Origin: Dyadobacter crusticola DSM 16708
GTDB lineage: Bacteria > Bacteroidota > Bacteroidia > Cytophagales > Spirosomataceae
NCBI RefSeq assembly: GCF_000701505.1
Contig: NZ_JNJB01000004.1
Span: 372,001 to 436,000 of the forward strand
Direction of reading: 5' to 3'
DNA length: 64,000 bases
The notes beneath the pieces were generated by a model that did no database searches, was not told the origin of the DNA, and saw only the letters and a list, made by a program, of their open reading frames with translations. Below, in pieces: positions 1-7,814 of the stretch. How positions within the stretch are numbered: position 1 is the stretch's first letter; every line of letters starts with the position of its first letter. A program made the translations under genes and the position numbers.

Positions 1-222
1 GCATTGCAGCATCTTAACAACCGCTTTTTCGAAAGCGAGGCAAGGCAAAGCTGGCTTTGGGAAAGTTATCAGAAATCTGCCTATCCATTGCAGATCACGA
101 TCCTGAAAAAGCTGGCAAATATTCCATTGACTAACTCACTCGCCAACAACCTCAAAGCCGCATTACCCAATGCAAACCAGGAACAAGCTGCGCTAATTAA
201 TCAAATACTGACAAAAAACTAA
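1..222 (+). CDS. C-terminal end of an unidentified protein (partial)
   Basis: An open frame runs in from the left edge and stops at a TAA at 220-222, giving the last 73 residues of a protein whose start lies outside the window. The tail is hydrophilic and probably helical, with no signal, membrane segment or catalytic motif I recognise. It is followed after 3 bases by a GC-rich inverted repeat that could act as a terminator. It may belong to the same catabolic locus as the genes to its right, but this is only inferred from shared orientation. Confidence 0.5.
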   Translation, partial: ALQHLNNRFFESEARQSWLWESYQKSAYPLQITILKKLANIPLTNSLANNLKAALPNANQEQAALINQILTKN

Positions 223-225
223 AAT

Positions 226-321
226 CCCCGGACTAAAGCCCGGGGCAAGGGATTTAAAATGAATTCTCAAAACCAGAGCAATCGATTTCTGCAATCCATT
301 CCCGTTGGCTTCAGCCAACGG
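226..321. repeat. Pair of REP-like palindromes
   Basis: Two GC-rich inverted repeats lie about 55 bases apart: CCCCGG (226-231) facing CCGGGG (240-245), and CCGTTGGCT (302-310) facing AGCCAACGG (313-321). The loops carry the short cores ACTAAAG and TC. Paired palindromes of this look are typical of dispersed REP-type elements; the first may also terminate the upstream gene. No copy with the same sequence was noticed elsewhere in the window, so the repeat status is inferred from form. Confidence 0.5.
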
Positions 322-336
322 ATAAGACAACGGACA

Positions 337-383
337 AGACAACAGAAAAGAGAAAAGAAAAGAGAAAAGAAAAGACAACGATA
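337..383. repeat. Purine-rich simple-sequence tract (AGAAA/AGAAAAG units)
   Basis: Between the second palindrome and the first oxidoreductase gene the plus strand consists almost only of A and G in imperfect units such as AGAAAAG. The purine bias, with some C and T, continues to about 470. The tract can be read in frame with the downstream gene, which is why an over-long N-terminus is possible; I treat it as non-coding leader or slippage-prone DNA. Confidence 0.55.
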
Positions 384-473
384 ATGACATCAGAAAAAAC
401 AACAGCAATGATGATGGGAAAGACAATAAGAGATGCAACCGGAAAGACAATAAAAAAGATAATGGGCAACATG

Positions 474-2273
474 ATGAGAAACATGATAACATCAATCATA
501 TTTCTTCTCTCTTTTTCCGCCTTTGCTCAAAACCATGTATTTATTGAAACAGAATCGTTTACCGACAAAGGAGGCTGGGTGATTGACCAGCAATCGTTTG
601 TGGTAATGGGGTCCTCTTACCTGATGGCGCATGGTATGGGGCGGCCTGTCAAGGATGCCACTACCACAGTTAATTTTCCCAAAACAGGCAAATACCGGAT
701 GTGGGTACGCAATAAAGACTGGGCCCCATTTCCAAAAGGTCCGGGCAAGTTTCAGCTGCTGCTTGACGGAAAAGCGGTGGGCCAGGTATTTGGTGAAAGC
801 GGATCCGACGAATGGAAATGGTACGACGGCGGTCAGGTCGATATTAAATCTGCCGAAACAAAGCTCTTGATGAAAGACTTGACGGGATTTAATGGCCGTT
901 GCGATGCGATTTTATTTACGGATGATTTAAAATTTACCCCGCCAAATAAACTGGAAGAGCTGAATGCATTCCGCAAAAAGCTGCTCAACCTGACAGATAA
1001 ACCAGTCGAAGCAGGACAGTTTGATCTAGTAGTAGTGGGCGGCGGGATCGCCGGGACTTGCGCCGCTATTTCGGGCGCGAGAATGGGACTGAAAGTAGCA
1101 TTGATCCAGGACAGGCCGGTACTGGGAGGTAATAACAGCTCCGAAATTCGCGTGCATTTAATGGGCGATGTAGATAAAAACCATTACCCCAAACTCGGCC
1201 GCATAGTGCGCGAAATGGACAATGGCGATCCGGGAAATGGAAATCCTGATGCGAAAGAATACGGAGATGCGCGCAAGATTTCGATCGTAAAAGCGGAGCC
1301 GAATATTTCTCTATTCCTGAACACGCATGTTTATAAGGTTGAAAAAGAGAATGATATCGTCACAGCCGTAGTAGGCCGGGATATTGCAACCAATAAAGAA
1401 ACTCGTTTTGCAGGCTCCTTCTTTTCAGACTGTACCGGTGACGGAACGATCGGGTACCTGGCTGGCGCTGAATTCAGAATGGGCCGTGAGAGCAAGGCTG
1501 AGACAGGTGAGTCGCTCGCGGCAGAAAAGGCCGACGATTTCACATTGGGCACGTCCAACCTATGGGCGTCCCTCCCGCGCGACACGGTTTCTACCTTCCC
1601 GGAAACACCTTGGGCAATCCAGTTCTCCGACGAATACCACATCGACGAGCCCAAAGCTGACTGGCAGTGGGAAACGGGTTTTGGTAACTTCAACACCATT
1701 ACCGATGCCGAGAAAATCCGTGACCACAACCTGCGCGCGATTTACGGGAACTGGTCTTATCTGAAAAAGAACAAAGCTGCAAAATACGCGAAACATGAGC
1801 TGGCGTGGGTGGCTTACATTGGCGGCAAAAGGGAGTCGAGGCGCATTATGGGCGACCATATTCTGAACCAGATGGACATTCAGGAAGGCAAATTTTACCC
1901 CGACGGAACGGTGACCGCCACCTGGACCATCGACCTGCATTTTCCCGATGCAAAAAACAGCAAGTACTTTGAAGGGCAGGAGTTTTTCGCCGGGACAAAA
2001 CACATCAAAGTGGCGCCGTACACCATCCCCTATCGCTGTTTATATTCCAAAAACATCCAAAACCTGTTCATGGCCGGACGGAACATCAGCACCACGCACG
2101 TTGCATTTGGCAGCACGCGGGTAATGCGTACCTGCGGCATGATGGGTGAAGTAGTCGGTTTCGCAGCCTCTCTGACCAAGAAATACAGAACCACTCCACG
2201 TGGCGTTTATGAGCAGCATTTGCCGGAATTAATGGGAATTCTGAAAGGAGAAACCCCGGCGCCGCAGCCTTGA
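474..2273 (+). CDS. Exported FAD-dependent oxidoreductase with N-terminal beta-sandwich
   Basis: A 599-residue protein when started at ATG 474, which gives a clean signal peptide (about residues 1-19, ending FSAFAQ). In-frame starts further upstream (384, 462, 471) would only add low-complexity residues. Residues about 20-150 look like a carbohydrate-binding-type beta-sandwich (pattern IETESF ... GGW ... MAHGMG). A dinucleotide fold begins near residue 185 with VVVGGGIAGTCAA, followed by QDRPVLGGNNSSE, as in the FAD_oxidored family (PF12831). It is paralogous to the cytosolic protein at 9885-12173, sharing the IQDRPVLGG segment. It probably oxidises a sugar or glycoside outside the cytoplasm; the substrate is unknown. 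It heads the locus continuing with apbE. Confidence 0.85.
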   Translation: MRNMITSIIFLLSFSAFAQNHVFIETESFTDKGGWVIDQQSFVVMGSSYLMAHGMGRPVKDATTTVNFPKTGKYRMWVRNKDWAPFPKGPGKFQLLLDGKAVGQVFGESGSDEWKWYDGGQVDIKSAETKLLMKDLTGFNGRCDAILFTDDLKFTPPNKLEELNAFRKKLLNLTDKPVEAGQFDLVVVGGGIAGTCAAISGARMGLKVALIQDRPVLGGNNSSEIRVHLMGDVDKNHYPKLGRIVREMDNGDPGNGNPDAKEYGDARKISIVKAEPNISLFLNTHVYKVEKENDIVTAVVGRDIATNKETRFAGSFFSDCTGDGTIGYLAGAEFRMGRESKAETGESLAAEKADDFTLGTSNLWASLPRDTVSTFPETPWAIQFSDEYHIDEPKADWQWETGFGNFNTITDAEKIRDHNLRAIYGNWSYLKKNKAAKYAKHELAWVAYIGGKRESRRIMGDHILNQMDIQEGKFYPDGTVTATWTIDLHFPDAKNSKYFEGQEFFAGTKHIKVAPYTIPYRCLYSKNIQNLFMAGRNISTTHVAFGSTRVMRTCGMMGEVVGFAASLTKKYRTTPRGVYEQHLPELMGILKGETPAPQP

Positions 2274-2289
2274 GTAACATACTGATTTG

Positions 2290-3309
2290 ATGATTTTGAA
2301 AATTTCGTTGTCGCTTACCTTCATGGTATTTCAAATGCTCGTTCCCGCGGTGAATGCAAAAACCGCCGGGAACGAGCCGATGATCTCCATTGCCGGCGAG
2401 GCGCAGGGTACGACCTATCATGTCAAATATTTCGATCAGCAAAACCGGAATTTCAAAGTACAGATCGACTCCATTCTCGCGGATTTCGACAAGTGCCTTT
2501 CTTTGTACCGTGAAGATTCAGAAATAGTTGCGTTTAATAATAGTCCCGGATCACACCGGTTCAGGTCACCCTATTTTTATCCCGTTTTACAAAAATCCCT
2601 GGAAATATACGTGGCTACCAACGGCGCTTTCGATCCTACTATCATGCCACTGACCGAGGCCCTGGGATTTGGCGCGAAGAGAACTGATCCCGAGTTGGCG
2701 AATGTGGATTCGCTGCTTCAATATGTTGGTTTTGATAAAATTAACTTCAATGCGGAGGCTGTTACCAGGACGAAAGCGGGCGTCAGGTTAGATCTGAACG
2801 GGATTGCGCAAGGCTACTCCGTGGATGTTGTGAGCGCATTTCTCAGGAGCCGGCACATTGACCGGTTTATGATCGAGATAGGCGGTGAAGTAGTGTGTTC
2901 CGGAAACAAAGATGAAAACCTTCCCTGGGTTGTCGGAATCGAAAATCCGCTGGAACGCGGGCGTTTGTTTGCAACTGCAAAACTTTCCAATCTCGCCATG
3001 ACAACCGCAGGTAATTACAATAATCATTTCACAAGAAACGGTAGCGTTTTCAACCATATCATCAATCCAAAGACCGGTTCAATGGAAGAAACGTCGCTGC
3101 TGAGTGTGACCGTTTTTGCCAAGGACGCGATGACCGCCGATGGTTACGATACTGCCTTTTTCGTCATGGGGCTGGAAGCGACAAAGGAATTTTTATCAAA
3201 ACAAAACAACCTGGAAGCTTACCTGATCTATACTGACGAAAAGGGAAAAACCGCCAGTTATGTAACCGAAGGAATAAAGGATTTTATCAAAGAAATACCT
3301 AACCCATGA
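2290..3309 (+). CDS. apbE: FAD:protein FMN transferase (ApbE family)
   Basis: A 339-residue protein. ATG 2290 follows a TTG by one codon and starts a short hydrophobic export segment (about 1-22, ending VPAVNA). Family motifs seen are DLNGIAQGYS near residue 168, GGEVVCSG, and the catalytic/metal region TADGYDTAFFVMG near 284. ApbE attaches FMN through a phosphoester bond to Ser or Thr of exported or membrane proteins. No NqrC/RnfG-type partner is visible, so the acceptor may be encoded elsewhere or be an unrecognised neighbour. The stop overlaps the next start (ATGA at 3306-3309), implying translational coupling. Confidence 0.9.
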   Translation: MILKISLSLTFMVFQMLVPAVNAKTAGNEPMISIAGEAQGTTYHVKYFDQQNRNFKVQIDSILADFDKCLSLYREDSEIVAFNNSPGSHRFRSPYFYPVLQKSLEIYVATNGAFDPTIMPLTEALGFGAKRTDPELANVDSLLQYVGFDKINFNAEAVTRTKAGVRLDLNGIAQGYSVDVVSAFLRSRHIDRFMIEIGGEVVCSGNKDENLPWVVGIENPLERGRLFATAKLSNLAMTTAGNYNNHFTRNGSVFNHIINPKTGSMEETSLLSVTVFAKDAMTADGYDTAFFVMGLEATKEFLSKQNNLEAYLIYTDEKGKTASYVTEGIKDFIKEIPNP

Positions 3310-5876
3310 AATTAAGCACAACGATATTAATGGCTCTCCTGATTTCAGGAGCAGCATTTGGTCAGAAAAATGCTCCGAATAGCCTGAGTAACGATCACGT
3401 CAGAATTGTATGGAGGGGTGCCGATAAAGGCACATTTCCGATTGCCGTTTTTCAGGTCAAAAAGGATGGGAAATGGATAGATGGACCTAAACCTTCCGGG
3501 GAGTATACTTTGTTGTATTCGGCAACAAAACCTTCCGGCGAACCTACCGAAAGTTTTGAAAAAATAACCGGTGGAAAATTCCCTGAGGAATCATACCATT
3601 ATCAACAGGAACAATGGAAAGAAAGTATCAATGATGTTTCCCTCAATAAAGCCGGGCAGGCAATCCATTTCCTGCCTGCTTCCATGCTGATCAAATCCGA
3701 TGCGATCGAATTTTCAAAGGAAACCGAAGTAGCTACTGTGACTGGCAACTGGCGTTTTGATCCGCAGAATCCAACGGATATCCTGGTAAAAATGACGGTG
3801 AAAGCGAAGACGAAAGGCTACTTTTCAATGGCCACACCTACACTGGGCACCGTGGCCAAAGAGCAGCTCAACTGGACTTCCGTGCCGGGTTATTTTCAGG
3901 GAAATGCATTGCAGGAGAACTTCGCACTCGCTTATGCCTACGGTCACGGTGTGCCCAACCGCCCGGTTATCTATCGCGAGCGCTGTGCCAGTACATTAAG
4001 TCCGCTGGTAACCACCAAAAATGGGGTGACTTTATCGGTAATTCCCGAACCTGGACTCGCCCGGGACCCTTGGGCAAAAGACAAGATCACGCAAACGGAC
4101 TGGCATATCGGCTTGTCGCATATGAACAGGAAAGGTCAACTTTCGCCTACCATTTACTATCCGGTTTTGGGTGAGAAAAAATCAGAACTGAATGCAGGTG
4201 AGGAATTTACGTTTTCATTCAGGTACAGCATCATCGCCGGCGACTGGTTCCAGGCGATCAAGCACGCGGCAAATGACATTTACCAGTTTGACGAAACGCT
4301 GGCGCTCCGCAAAAGCAAACAATCGCTGACCGATCGCATTGAGAAAATGCATTTGTACCTCACCGACCCTAAAACTTCGCTCTGGAACATAGAAGAATAT
4401 GAGGGCAAGCAGATCGGCGCGCAATCCTATCTCGGCGGCGTGGTTGGCTCTAATAAAGATGCCATGAAAAATGCGGACTACGGCGCCATGTGGATGCTAG
4501 CCAATGCAACCAACGATCCGGAGCTCAAAGAAAAAGTGCTGCCGCCTGCGCTCAATTTCAAGCTGGTGCAGCAGGAAACAGATAAAGGCTTTTTTAATGG
4601 CGCAATTGAAGGCCAATATTATCTCGCCAAAAGCAAAAAATTTGTTGAAGAATGGGGAGAAGTGGTGGAGCCTATTGCCCTAACCTACTATGTGATGCTC
4701 GATGTGGGCAATATGCTCTTGTTCGAGCCAGGCAATGCAGAATTGAAAGAAAGGCTGCGGCTTGGTGCCGATAAGTTGCTGAGCTGGCAAAATCCGAACG
4801 GAAGCTGGGCAGTGGCTTACGACCGGCGAAACGAACAAGAACTGTTCAAGGATATCAAAGACGTGAGACCAACATTTTACGGGTTGATCGTCGCGTACCG
4901 GCTTTTAAAAGATGAAAAATACCTGAAAGCTGCGCAAAAAGGCGCTGACTGGTTTATCAAAAATGCAGTAGAAACGGGCTCTTTTCTTGGCGTGTGCGGC
5001 GATGCGCGGTATGCACCTGATTTCGCTACCGGGCAGTCGGCGCAGGCGTTGCTGGATCTTTATGATTTGACCAAAAACAAAAAATACCAGGACGCGGCTG
5101 TTACCTGCGCTAAAATTTACACCACCTCCATTTACACACATCCTATTGCCAATCATTCGCCTAAATCTGTAAATGGTGTAGCGCGGGAAGATTGGGAGAT
5201 CAGTCAAACCGGCCTCAGCTTCGAACATGGCGGCATTTTCGGGTCGGCTACCCGGCACGGACCCATTCAGCTGGCGAGCCACGCGGGGATGTTTATCAGG
5301 ATGTACAAATTAACCGGCGAGCAGCTATTCGCAGATATGGCGCGCTCGGCGGCCATTGGGCGCGACGCATTTGTGGACAGCAAAACGAGCGTCGCTTCTT
5401 ACTACTGGAATGCGATGAACCGCGGCGCTGGCCCCTACCCGCACCATGCCTGGTGGCAGATCGGCTGGATCACGGACTACTTGCTGTCGGAAGCGGAGTT
5501 GAGATCCAATGAAAAGATCAGCTTCCCGAGAGGCTTTGTCACGCCGAAAGTGGGTCCGCACCAGACTTATGGTTTCGAGCCGGGGAATGTATTTGGCGAC
5601 AAGGCGAAACTGGTGATCAAAGCCGGGTTGGCTACACCGGATCAGCCTGCTATCGAGCATATTACTGCAAAGTCTACTTCAAAAAACAGCATTTACATTA
5701 TCCTGATGAACAACAGTTCATCGCCAACGGATTTCGCATTGAAGATTGATGAGAATAAGATTGGAGAGGGAAAGAAAGTTAAAAGTTTAAAATGGCTGGA
5801 AAACGATCAACCTGCAAAACTCGAACAGATAAGCATTCCGGCATTTGGCTTGAAGACGCTGGAGATTCAGTATTAG
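3306..5876 (+). CDS. Large secreted protein with an (alpha/alpha) barrel-type region
   Basis: An 856-residue protein with a signal peptide (about 1-19, ending GAAFGQ). An N-terminal part to about residue 330 looks beta-rich. A central to C-terminal helical region about 340-740 has repeated W, Y and G patterns typical of six-hairpin glycosidase-like or epimerase-like barrels (for example QNPNGSW, GQSAQALLDLYDLT, HHAWWQIGWI). A small beta domain closes the protein. Relatives are sometimes named glycerophosphoryl diester phosphodiesterase, but I see no GDPD motif. It probably cleaves or binds the polysaccharide or glycoside used by this locus; the activity is unassigned. Confidence 0.65.
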   Translation: MKLSTTILMALLISGAAFGQKNAPNSLSNDHVRIVWRGADKGTFPIAVFQVKKDGKWIDGPKPSGEYTLLYSATKPSGEPTESFEKITGGKFPEESYHYQQEQWKESINDVSLNKAGQAIHFLPASMLIKSDAIEFSKETEVATVTGNWRFDPQNPTDILVKMTVKAKTKGYFSMATPTLGTVAKEQLNWTSVPGYFQGNALQENFALAYAYGHGVPNRPVIYRERCASTLSPLVTTKNGVTLSVIPEPGLARDPWAKDKITQTDWHIGLSHMNRKGQLSPTIYYPVLGEKKSELNAGEEFTFSFRYSIIAGDWFQAIKHAANDIYQFDETLALRKSKQSLTDRIEKMHLYLTDPKTSLWNIEEYEGKQIGAQSYLGGVVGSNKDAMKNADYGAMWMLANATNDPELKEKVLPPALNFKLVQQETDKGFFNGAIEGQYYLAKSKKFVEEWGEVVEPIALTYYVMLDVGNMLLFEPGNAELKERLRLGADKLLSWQNPNGSWAVAYDRRNEQELFKDIKDVRPTFYGLIVAYRLLKDEKYLKAAQKGADWFIKNAVETGSFLGVCGDARYAPDFATGQSAQALLDLYDLTKNKKYQDAAVTCAKIYTTSIYTHPIANHSPKSVNGVAREDWEISQTGLSFEHGGIFGSATRHGPIQLASHAGMFIRMYKLTGEQLFADMARSAAIGRDAFVDSKTSVASYYWNAMNRGAGPYPHHAWWQIGWITDYLLSEAELRSNEKISFPRGFVTPKVGPHQTYGFEPGNVFGDKAKLVIKAGLATPDQPAIEHITAKSTSKNSIYIILMNNSSSPTDFALKIDENKIGEGKKVKSLKWLENDQPAKLEQISIPAFGLKTLEIQY

Positions 5877-5879
5877 AAA

Positions 5880-6020
5880 CCTCTTTGTCATGCTGAGCGG
5901 AGTCGAAGCACGCCCCCAGCTTGGTACCAGGCCTTTGTCATGCTGAGCGCACCGGGCCGCCGGGCGTCGAAGCATCGTGCCTGCCCTTAGACTGCGCTCA
6001 GGGTGACAAGGCGAGAGGAG
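5880..6020. repeat. Interspersed repeat family A (TGTCATGCTGAGCG/CAGTCGAAG), three units
   Basis: Three units fill the gap between two genes: a short direct copy at about 5886-5911, a long copy at about 5936-5974 carrying an extra GC-rich CCGGGCCGCCGGGCG-like core, and an inverted copy ending in CTCAGGGTGACAAG at about 5985-6012. Direct and inverted copies could pair. The same family recurs at 17443-17495, 18787-18873 and 33634-33841. The region has no coding signal. Confidence 0.8.
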
Positions 6021-6054
6021 CGGCCAAATTGAAAAACCAGCATTTAAACAAAAT

Positions 6055-7776
6055 ATGAACAGCAACATTGATACTATTGTCATTCTGGTTTTCTCGGCAT
6101 TTGTGCTTGGGATCGGGATGCTTTTTGCGCGGACAGGGCGAAATCTGAAATCCTTTTTTGCCGGAGGTGAGGCAGTTCCCTGGTTTATCGGGGGGCTGTC
6201 CTTGTTTATGAGTTTTTTCTCGGCAGGCACATTCGTAGCATGGGGCTCCATTGCCTACAAACACGGCTGGGTGGCGATTACCATTCAATGGACCATGTGC
6301 ATTGGTGCATTGGTTACCGCACTTTACCTGGCGCCACGCTGGAAAAGAACAGGTGCGCTAACCGCCGCAGAATTCATTCGGGAAAGACTTGGCCTGCCGG
6401 TCCAGAAGACTTATATCTTCATTTTCACACTCGTTTCTGTTTTTATCAAAGGCTCGGTTCTATACCCGGTTGCCAGGCTGGTGAGTGCCTCGCTGGATCT
6501 TCCATTGGTACCGTGCACGATTGGTTTGGGGCTTTTTATGATTGCTTATACTGCGGTAGGCGGACTGTGGGCGGTGATGGTGACGGACATTCTGCAATTC
6601 GTGGTACTATCTGCCGCGGTTTTCATTCTTCTCCCATTATCCTTTGAAAAGGTAGGCGGCTGGGAAGGCTTTACACAAAATGTTCCTGACGATTTTTTCA
6701 ATTTGCTAAATGGCGAATACACCTTTGGCTTCGTCCTCGCATTTGTCATTTACCACATCTGCTATATCGGCGGAAACTGGACAATGGTGCAGCGTTATAC
6801 CAGCGTCGACAGCGAGAAATCAGCCAAAAAAGTGGCATTGCTATTTGCCGGATTATACCTGATCAGCCCGGTTATCTGGATGTTCCCGCCCATGATTTAT
6901 AAGGCTATCAATCCCGCATTAACCGGTCTCGATACCGAAAATGCATATTTAATGATTTGCAAACTGGTGCTGCCTCCGGGGTTACTCGGCCTGATGTTGA
7001 CCGGAATGTACTTTTCCACTTCCGCTAGCGCCAACACGGCCTTGAACGTGGTCTCAGCAGTTTTTACCAATGATATTTACAAAGGAATGGTCAATCCGGC
7101 GGCCTCTGACAAGCAGCTGATCCGTGTTGCGCGGGGCTCTTCCTGGTTTTTTGGTTTGGGAATGATCGGCATTGCATTGCTGGTGCCAGCGGCTGGGGGA
7201 ATCGTAGAGGTAGTACTGAGCATTTCTGCCATTTCTGGCGGTCCGCTGCTTGCGCCGCCGCTCTGGGCTTTGTTTTCCAAACGATTGAATGCAAAAACCA
7301 CACTTTGGGTGACTGGTATCGGGCTTCTTGTCAATCTATTCTTCAAAATCCTCTCTCCGTTACTGCTCGATTTCAAGCTTTCAAGGGGAATGGAAACGAT
7401 CGTTGGAGTTGGACTGCCGCTTTTGCTTTTGTTGGCTTACGAACTTTGGGCCCGGTCGAAAAATCGCATTGCAGATGAATATTTGACCTATCTCAAAACC
7501 AAAGAACAAAAGCGTATTGATGCATTGGAAATCAATGAAGAAGAGGTAGTTGAGATCAAACGTCAGAACCGGTTTGGCTTGCAGGTCATCGCCGGAGCAC
7601 TGCTTTTTACAGCAGTTATGCTGTTTATTCTGAGTCTTTTAACAACCTCAGGAGCGCTGATCACTGCTGTAATCGCAACTGTGGTTTTGTTCTCGGCATT
7701 AATCCCTTTTATAGCGTCGCGGAAAGTTAGCGTTGACGCGATCTTACCAGTTCAAGAGAATCATCCGCACGAATGA
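6055..7776 (+). CDS. Sodium:solute symporter (SSS family)
   Basis: A 573-residue, very hydrophobic protein with about 13 membrane helices. The N-terminus has the SSS hallmark sequence RTGRNLKSFFAGGEAVPW, followed by GGLSLFMSFFSAGTFVAWG, and the middle has GLLGLMLTGMYFSTSASANT. The loop near residues 470-505 is charged and cytoplasmic. The family imports sugars, sialic acids, amino acids or organic acids with Na+. Position between a secreted barrel protein and a secreted GH2 enzyme suggests uptake of a released monosaccharide or oxidised sugar. Confidence 0.88.
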   Translation: MNSNIDTIVILVFSAFVLGIGMLFARTGRNLKSFFAGGEAVPWFIGGLSLFMSFFSAGTFVAWGSIAYKHGWVAITIQWTMCIGALVTALYLAPRWKRTGALTAAEFIRERLGLPVQKTYIFIFTLVSVFIKGSVLYPVARLVSASLDLPLVPCTIGLGLFMIAYTAVGGLWAVMVTDILQFVVLSAAVFILLPLSFEKVGGWEGFTQNVPDDFFNLLNGEYTFGFVLAFVIYHICYIGGNWTMVQRYTSVDSEKSAKKVALLFAGLYLISPVIWMFPPMIYKAINPALTGLDTENAYLMICKLVLPPGLLGLMLTGMYFSTSASANTALNVVSAVFTNDIYKGMVNPAASDKQLIRVARGSSWFFGLGMIGIALLVPAAGGIVEVVLSISAISGGPLLAPPLWALFSKRLNAKTTLWVTGIGLLVNLFFKILSPLLLDFKLSRGMETIVGVGLPLLLLLAYELWARSKNRIADEYLTYLKTKEQKRIDALEINEEEVVEIKRQNRFGLQVIAGALLFTAVMLFILSLLTTSGALITAVIATVVLFSALIPFIASRKVSVDAILPVQENHPHE

Positions 7777-7814
7777 ATTATTAATTAAATCCTTTTGAAT
7801 CCCTTATCGCATTT

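Noticed and set aside
193-499. Minus-strand frames opposite the purine tract
   Set aside because: They encode only low-complexity Ser/Leu/Phe sequence from the simple repeat and have no family resemblance.
5787-6288. Minus-strand frames over the gap before the symporter gene
   Set aside because: They run through interspersed repeats and the start of a well-supported transporter gene on the other strand.
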